A DNA stretch of 64,000 nucleotides from assembly GCA_001898165.1 (NCBI GenBank), contig MKTD01000039.1:1-64000 (forward strand), given 5' to 3'. Below are positions 59,716 through 64,000 of this stretch, in pieces. This stretch comes from Bacteroidia bacterium 43-41. GTDB lineage: Bacteria > Bacteroidota > Bacteroidia > Bacteroidales > Dysgonomonadaceae. Under the pieces are notes generated by a model, which was not told the origin of the DNA, ran no database searches, and saw only the letters and a list, made by a program, of their open reading frames with translations. Position 1 is the first letter of the stretch. The number at the start of each line of letters is the position of its first letter. A program made the translations under genes and the position numbers.

Positions 59716-60804
59716 ATGATTTTTGAAGAGTTCAATCCATCGGAAGATAAGATGCTCAAAATCATCGATAATGATGGCCGTGTTGTCCGTCCCGACCTGT
59801 TTCCGGAAATATCCGACGATACTATTGTTGAAGCCTACAAAGCCATGCTTTTTGAACGTGTAGCCGATGAAATGGCCGTATCGTTTCAGCGGCAGGGGCG
59901 TATGTTTACCTATCCACCAAACAAGGGGCAGGAAGCTATTCACATTGCAGCCGGCAACGTGATACGCGAAAACGACTGGCTCGTCCCGGCTTTTAGGGAA
60001 GTAGGGTTGATGTTGGCTAAAGGCGTTACAATGAAAGAGATATTCCTGTATTACAACGGTAATGAACAGGGGAGTAACTTTAAAAATGCTCCGCGGGTAT
60101 TACCCATCAACGTACCCATCGGTACACAGTTACCCCATGCTGTTGGAATAGGATATTCCATAAAATACCGGAAAAAGGAGGATGTTGTGTTTACCTATAT
60201 AGGTGATGGCGGCACTTCGGAAGGTGATTTCAGCGAAGCGTTAAATTTTGCCGGTGTCTGGCAGGTACCTGTGATTTTTACCATACAAAACAACCAGTAT
60301 GCTATCTCCGTTCCGGTTTCCACACAAACCAATTCTGTTAACCTGGCGGTAAAATCGGTGGCGTTTGGTATTCCGGGCATTAAAGTGGATGGAAACGATT
60401 TCTTTGCCATGTACCTGGTATATCAAAAGGCATCGGAACATGCGCGGACCGGTAAGGGGCCGGTTCTTATCGAAGCGCTTACGTACAGGTGCGGCGCACA
60501 CACCACTTCCGACGACCCTTCCCGCTACCGGACAAAAGAAGAAGAGGCAGAGTGGGAGTTGTCCGACCCGTTGTTCCGGTTGAAAAAGTTTATGGAGCAC
60601 AAAGGAATATGGAAGGAGAACGAAGAAAAACTGAGAGAAAAGTATAAAAAAGAAGTGGAACAACAGTTCCTTGATGCGGAGAACTTTACTCCGTATTCTT
60701 TAGAGGATGTTTTCGACTATATGTACGTGGAGATGCCCGACGACCTGAAAAAACAGAAAGAAGAATATCAACAATTTTTAGCTTGGAAAGGGAATAGAAA
60801 ATGA
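59716..60804 (+). CDS. Pyruvate/2-oxoacid dehydrogenase E1 alpha
   Basis: This is the thiamine-diphosphate subunit of a 2-oxoacid dehydrogenase. The 362-residue product has YKAMLFERVADEMAVSFQRQGRMFTYPPNKGQEA and the ThDP motif GDGGTSEGDFSEALNFAGVWQVPVIFTIQNNQYAIS. YRCGAHTTSDDPSRYR, the regulated-loop region of pyruvate dehydrogenases, is also present. Pyruvate is the likeliest substrate, although branched-chain acids use similar subunits. Its stop overlaps the E1 beta start by 4 bases (ATGA). Confidence 0.92.
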   Translation: MIFEEFNPSEDKMLKIIDNDGRVVRPDLFPEISDDTIVEAYKAMLFERVADEMAVSFQRQGRMFTYPPNKGQEAIHIAAGNVIRENDWLVPAFREVGLMLAKGVTMKEIFLYYNGNEQGSNFKNAPRVLPINVPIGTQLPHAVGIGYSIKYRKKEDVVFTYIGDGGTSEGDFSEALNFAGVWQVPVIFTIQNNQYAISVPVSTQTNSVNLAVKSVAFGIPGIKVDGNDFFAMYLVYQKASEHARTGKGPVLIEALTYRCGAHTTSDDPSRYRTKEEEAEWELSDPLFRLKKFMEHKGIWKENEEKLREKYKKEVEQQFLDAENFTPYSLEDVFDYMYVEMPDDLKKQKEEYQQFLAWKGNRK

Positions 60805-61778
60805 GCGTAATGACAATGGTTCAGGCGATTAATAATGCGTTGGATATCAAACTGGCCGAAGACGGCAACGTAGTGGTTTACGGGGAAGATGTAGGTGTTG
60901 TGGGAGGGGTTTTTCGGGTGACCGAGGGGTTACAGAAAAAGTACGGCGCAGAACGTGTATTTGATTCTCCCCTGGCCGAGTCGGCGATAGTAGGGACGGG
61001 GGTTGGCATGGCTCTCTCCGGTTTACGGCCTGTGGTAGAAATGCAATTCGATGGTTTTTCATATCCGGCGTTCAACCAGGTAATTTCCAATGTGTCGCGC
61101 ATGCATAACCGTTCGCGCGGAAGATTCAGGATACCTATGGTTATCCGGTTCCCGTACGGTGGGGGCATCAATGCCATAGAGCACCATTCCGAAAGCCCCG
61201 AAGCGCTTTACAGCCATATTCCCGGCTTAAAGGTGATAGCGCCCTCAACGCCGCACGATGCGAAAGGATTGCTGATATCGGCCATAGAGAGTGATGATCC
61301 GGTCATTTTTATGGAACCCAAACGGATTTACAGGGCCATAAAACAAGAGGTTAGCACCGATAAATTTACTATCCCCATTGGAAAAGCAAAAGTGCTCACC
61401 GAAGGCACGGACGTTACAGTAGTGGCTTTCGGAGCAATGATCCGTGAATGTCAGCGAGCAATGGTCATGGCGAAAGAGGCGGGTATATCGGTGGAATTAA
61501 TCGATCTCCGGACGATCTATCCTATCGACAGGGAGACCATTAGGGTCTCTTTGCAAAAAACGGGCCGGTTGGTGGTTGTGGCAGAAGCACAGCGATCGTT
61601 CAGCGTGGGTTCTGAATTGATTGCCATAGCCAACGAAGAGGCTTTCTTACACCTGGAAGCTCCGCCAAGAAGGGTGATGGGCTTCGATACGATTATTCCG
61701 CTGGCGCAAGGAGAAAAATATTTTATGATAACTCCCGAAAGAATTTTTTATGAAATAGAGAAAACGGTTAAGTTTTAA
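60801..61778 (+). CDS. Pyruvate/2-oxoacid dehydrogenase E1 beta
   Basis: The 325-residue E1 beta subunit completes the ThDP site. It has VVYGEDVGVVGGVFRVTEGLQKKYG at the start, DSPLAESAIVGTGVGMALSGLRPVVEMQF and RIPMVIRFPYGGG. The transketolase C-terminal domain has VELIDLRTIYPIDRETI and EAQRSFSVGSELIA. It is coupled to E1 alpha upstream and is followed by E2 after 12 bases. Confidence 0.93.
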   Translation: MSVMTMVQAINNALDIKLAEDGNVVVYGEDVGVVGGVFRVTEGLQKKYGAERVFDSPLAESAIVGTGVGMALSGLRPVVEMQFDGFSYPAFNQVISNVSRMHNRSRGRFRIPMVIRFPYGGGINAIEHHSESPEALYSHIPGLKVIAPSTPHDAKGLLISAIESDDPVIFMEPKRIYRAIKQEVSTDKFTIPIGKAKVLTEGTDVTVVAFGAMIRECQRAMVMAKEAGISVELIDLRTIYPIDRETIRVSLQKTGRLVVVAEAQRSFSVGSELIAIANEEAFLHLEAPPRRVMGFDTIIPLAQGEKYFMITPERIFYEIEKTVKF

Positions 61779-61790
61779 ACCAAGAATCAG

Positions 61791-63050
61791 ATGAGATATA
61801 TTTTTAATTTTCCCGATATAGGAGAGGGACTCGAAGAAGGAACAATCCTTGAGTGGTACGTTGTAAAAGGCCAGTCGGTAAGTACCGGGGATGCGCTTGT
61901 GAAGATGGAAACCGATAAGGTAGTGGCTGATATTCCGTCACCGAAAACAGGAACTGTTGTAGCCCGGTTTGGAGAGGTGGGCGATATAGTAAAAGTAGGT
62001 AGCCCGTTGGTTGAGATTGAGGTGGAAGGAGTTTTCGCGGAAGAGGCACAGGCCGAGGCGAAAAAAGAATTTGCTTTTGAACCGGAAGAGAAAGCCGAAA
62101 CCGTGGTGGGCACGATGGAAATGGCTTCAGGAAGTGCTGTTTTACCCGCCAGCAGCGAAGGTGCAGCAGAGCGGCAGCCCCAAAAGGAGAAACCACGCCG
62201 CAAAGCTTTGTCCACGCCTGTAGCGAGGGCTATGGCCAAAGAGCTTGACATCAACATAAATGAAGTTACCGGAACAGGTCCTTCGGGGCGTGTAACAAAA
62301 GCAGATATCGAAAACCATAGGCCTGCCAAGAAAATATCAGCGTATGATTATGATGATATCACTTACGAACCGCTTACCCAAATCCGCAAGACCATTGCCA
62401 GGAATATGATCTATTCCAAGCATAACGCGGCTCACATGTCGGTTTTCGAAGAGGTGGAGATATCGGATTTGATAAAGATCAGGGAAAAATACAAGAAAAA
62501 ATATGCCGGGAGAGGGGTCAAGCTGACCTATCTTTCATTTATTGTGAAGGCCACCGTTAATGCACTGAAGCAACACAGGCAGTTGAATTCGCAGATAGAT
62601 ATGGAAAACGACCGCATGATATTCAACAACCGCTATAACATAGCGTTGGCTGTGGATACGCCTGCCGGACTGGTTGTTCCTGTTATCAGGGATGCTGACC
62701 GGTTAACTATTTTTGAGATCGCCAAACGGATCGACGAGATATCGGAGAAAGCGCGAAAAAGGGAGCTTGCCCTGGAAGATATGAAAGGCGGAACATTTAC
62801 CATTACCAACTACGGTTCCATTGGAGGACTGTTTGCCACGCCGGTTATTAATTATCCGCAAGCGGCTATTTTAGGGGTGGGCAGGATATCGAAAACACCT
62901 GTGGTGAAAGACGATGCCCTGGCAATCGGCAATGTACTGGCATTATCGCTTACGGTGGACCATCGCATCGTTGACGGGGGAGAAGTTACACGGTTTATCA
63001 ACAAAGTAATGGAATATCTTGCCGATCCCGTGGCGTTGCTTATGGAGTGA
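61791..63050 (+). CDS. Dihydrolipoamide acyltransferase E2
   Basis: E2 moves the acyl group from E1 to CoA by a swinging lipoyl arm. The 419-residue product has one lipoyl domain (about 1-78) with lipoyl-Lys43 in METDKVVAD, a linker, and a peripheral-subunit-binding domain (about 137-172: STPVARAMAKELDININEVTGTGPSGRVTKADI). The catalytic domain (about 185-419) has the active-site HRIVDGG near the end. Only one lipoyl domain is present. The E3 gene begins 34 bases later. Confidence 0.94.
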   Translation: MRYIFNFPDIGEGLEEGTILEWYVVKGQSVSTGDALVKMETDKVVADIPSPKTGTVVARFGEVGDIVKVGSPLVEIEVEGVFAEEAQAEAKKEFAFEPEEKAETVVGTMEMASGSAVLPASSEGAAERQPQKEKPRRKALSTPVARAMAKELDININEVTGTGPSGRVTKADIENHRPAKKISAYDYDDITYEPLTQIRKTIARNMIYSKHNAAHMSVFEEVEISDLIKIREKYKKKYAGRGVKLTYLSFIVKATVNALKQHRQLNSQIDMENDRMIFNNRYNIALAVDTPAGLVVPVIRDADRLTIFEIAKRIDEISEKARKRELALEDMKGGTFTITNYGSIGGLFATPVINYPQAAILGVGRISKTPVVKDDALAIGNVLALSLTVDHRIVDGGEVTRFINKVMEYLADPVALLME

Positions 63051-63084
63051 CGAACAGAAATTAAAACACAAAAACTAATTCAAT

Positions 63085-64000
63085 ATGGATTACGACGTAT
63101 TAATCATTGGCGCCGGGCCTGCCGGATATGTAGCCGCCATCAGGGCGGGACAAGTCGGCTTGAAAACAGCTGTCGTGGAAAAACGCTATATCGGGGGGAT
63201 GTGTCTCAATTGGGGTTGTATCCCGACGAAAGCTATTCTTGAAAGTGCGAAGAACTTGAAAAAGTTGAGGAACATCTCGGAGTTTGGCATCGATGGAGTA
63301 GATGCCGATGCGGTTGTTTTTAACTGGAGCAAAGTGAAGTCGAGGTCGAAACGTATCACCCGGAAACTGACTGCCGGCGTGAATTTCCTGCTCAAGAAGA
63401 ACGGCATAGAAGTGATTGACGGAACCGCAAAAATAGGCGCGGACAACACTGTGCTGGTCGGAGACAAAAGAATAACGGCAAAACAGATCATCATCGCCAC
63501 CGGTTCAAAACCGAAACCGATGAGCGATGCGTTCTCCAACGCTCCCGTAGTTGAAATGGAAAACCTATTCGAAAGGGAAGATTTTCCGGAAAACATTGTT
63601 GTAACCGGTAATCATATCTCCTCGGTAGAAATGGCACAGTTTTTCAGGCTCATCGATAAAAATGTAACATTGGTGGCCAACAGCGATTACTTTTTGCATG
63701 GGTTGGATACGTTTCTTATCGATCACGTCACGAAGAAAATGGCATCCGATAAAATTGAGTTGATCACGAATGCCTATCCTGAAAAATATGCAGATGGAGA
63801 ACTGATATTCGACGGTAAAAAAGTGAAATGCGACCTTATCGTGAATTGCAATTCGCGCAAGGCGATCATCCCCGAAAGCGAAATATCCCTGCAACTAACC
63901 GAACGCGGATTTATTAAAACAGACGATAATTTCCAGACCAATATCAACGGGGTTTATGCCATCGGCGATGCCGGGGGAAAGAGTTTCCTGGCACACATGG
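63085..64000 (+). CDS. lpdA: Dihydrolipoamide dehydrogenase E3, partial
   Basis: The frame starts MDYDVLIIGAGPAGYVAAIR with the FAD-binding GxGxxG and continues to the window end, giving about 305 residues of an expected 450-470. The redox-active disulfide is in MCLNWGCIPTKAI, where CLNVGC is more usual. IIIATGSKPKPM and the NAD-binding VVTGNHISSVEMAQFF follow, then TNINGVYAIGDAGG, the second FAD motif. The residues around the NAD site (GNHISSVE in place of GGGxIGxE) are atypical. The gene is cut by the window, not broken. Confidence 0.92.
   Translation, partial: MDYDVLIIGAGPAGYVAAIRAGQVGLKTAVVEKRYIGGMCLNWGCIPTKAILESAKNLKKLRNISEFGIDGVDADAVVFNWSKVKSRSKRITRKLTAGVNFLLKKNGIEVIDGTAKIGADNTVLVGDKRITAKQIIIATGSKPKPMSDAFSNAPVVEMENLFEREDFPENIVVTGNHISSVEMAQFFRLIDKNVTLVANSDYFLHGLDTFLIDHVTKKMASDKIELITNAYPEKYADGELIFDGKKVKCDLIVNCNSRKAIIPESEISLQLTERGFIKTDDNFQTNINGVYAIGDAGGKSFLAHM

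Overview
The window looks like a chromosomal segment of an anaerobic or facultative member of the Bacteroidales, perhaps close to Dysgonomonadaceae (inference, no 16S rRNA gene here). The grounds are a SusC/SusD pair with an ECF sigma factor and FecR anti-sigma factor, promoters of the Bacteroidota type (TTTG, about 19-20 bases, TAnnTTTG), weak Shine-Dalgarno sequences, and the families present (DUF2027-Smr, long-form QueA, OadGAB sodium pump, DUF937, NamZ/MurQ salvage).

Layout. 1-0.95 kb is a decayed accessory patch beside tRNA-Lys: a possible insertion-sequence end, a beheaded AbiEii-type gene, a DUF1896-like remnant and an orphan operator-like palindrome. 1.0-5.0 kb holds tRNA-Lys, ahcY, a small HELIH protein, a lipoprotein MsrB-MsrA fusion and two BON/SH3 envelope proteins. 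5.1-9.1 kb is a four-gene operon (polyprenyl-phosphate glycosyltransferase, double LAB_N membrane protein, ArnT-like transferase, UDP-glucuronate epimerase) that reads as a pathway decorating lipid A or LPS with a uronic acid. 9.1-13.3 kb is housekeeping (udk, argR, a LEA-like lipoprotein, DUF2027-Smr, queA). 13.4-17.0 kb encodes a sodium-pumping biotin decarboxylase, with a palindromic repeat between the alpha and beta subunit genes.

18.7-42.9 kb is the main feature: a long leftward series of genes for using peptidoglycan amino sugars. In transcription order it has an ECF sigma factor, FecR, SusC, SusD, a GH9-NodB fusion, an amidase with an inserted golvesin domain, GT2, SpoIID, an AmpG/MurT-like importer, NamZ, a NagX-like membrane acyltransferase, a MurNAc/GlcNAc kinase, MurQ, a FemAB-like protein, a small hypothetical protein and a GNAT acetyltransferase. 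It resembles a polysaccharide-utilisation locus aimed at the cell wall: outer-membrane capture, periplasmic release of MurNAc, import, phosphorylation and etherase cleavage to GlcNAc-6-phosphate. folA and thyA lie immediately upstream of the sigma factor gene.

44.4-50.6 kb carries a DUF937 protein, a small lipoprotein, a RhuM operon with an unannotated 47-residue leader gene and a truncated RhuM copy, folC and a lipoprotein dipeptidyl-peptidase III. 51-58.3 kb has an ADP-forming acetyl-CoA synthetase followed by a Lol/MacB-like ABC export cluster (beta-barrel, ATPase, two FtsX-type permeases, LolA-like carrier). 58.3-64 kb has a ROK sugar kinase and a pyruvate-dehydrogenase-type operon cut by the window end.

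The most unusual non-coding signal is a dispersed family of long palindromic elements (15650-15756, 23795-24006, 59195-59398). They share terminal inverted repeats, nested stems with compensatory base changes and, in the two long copies, the same apical loop. Two copies are flanked by direct repeats. A second palindromic family (59400-59602, relic at 3990-4016) abuts one of them.
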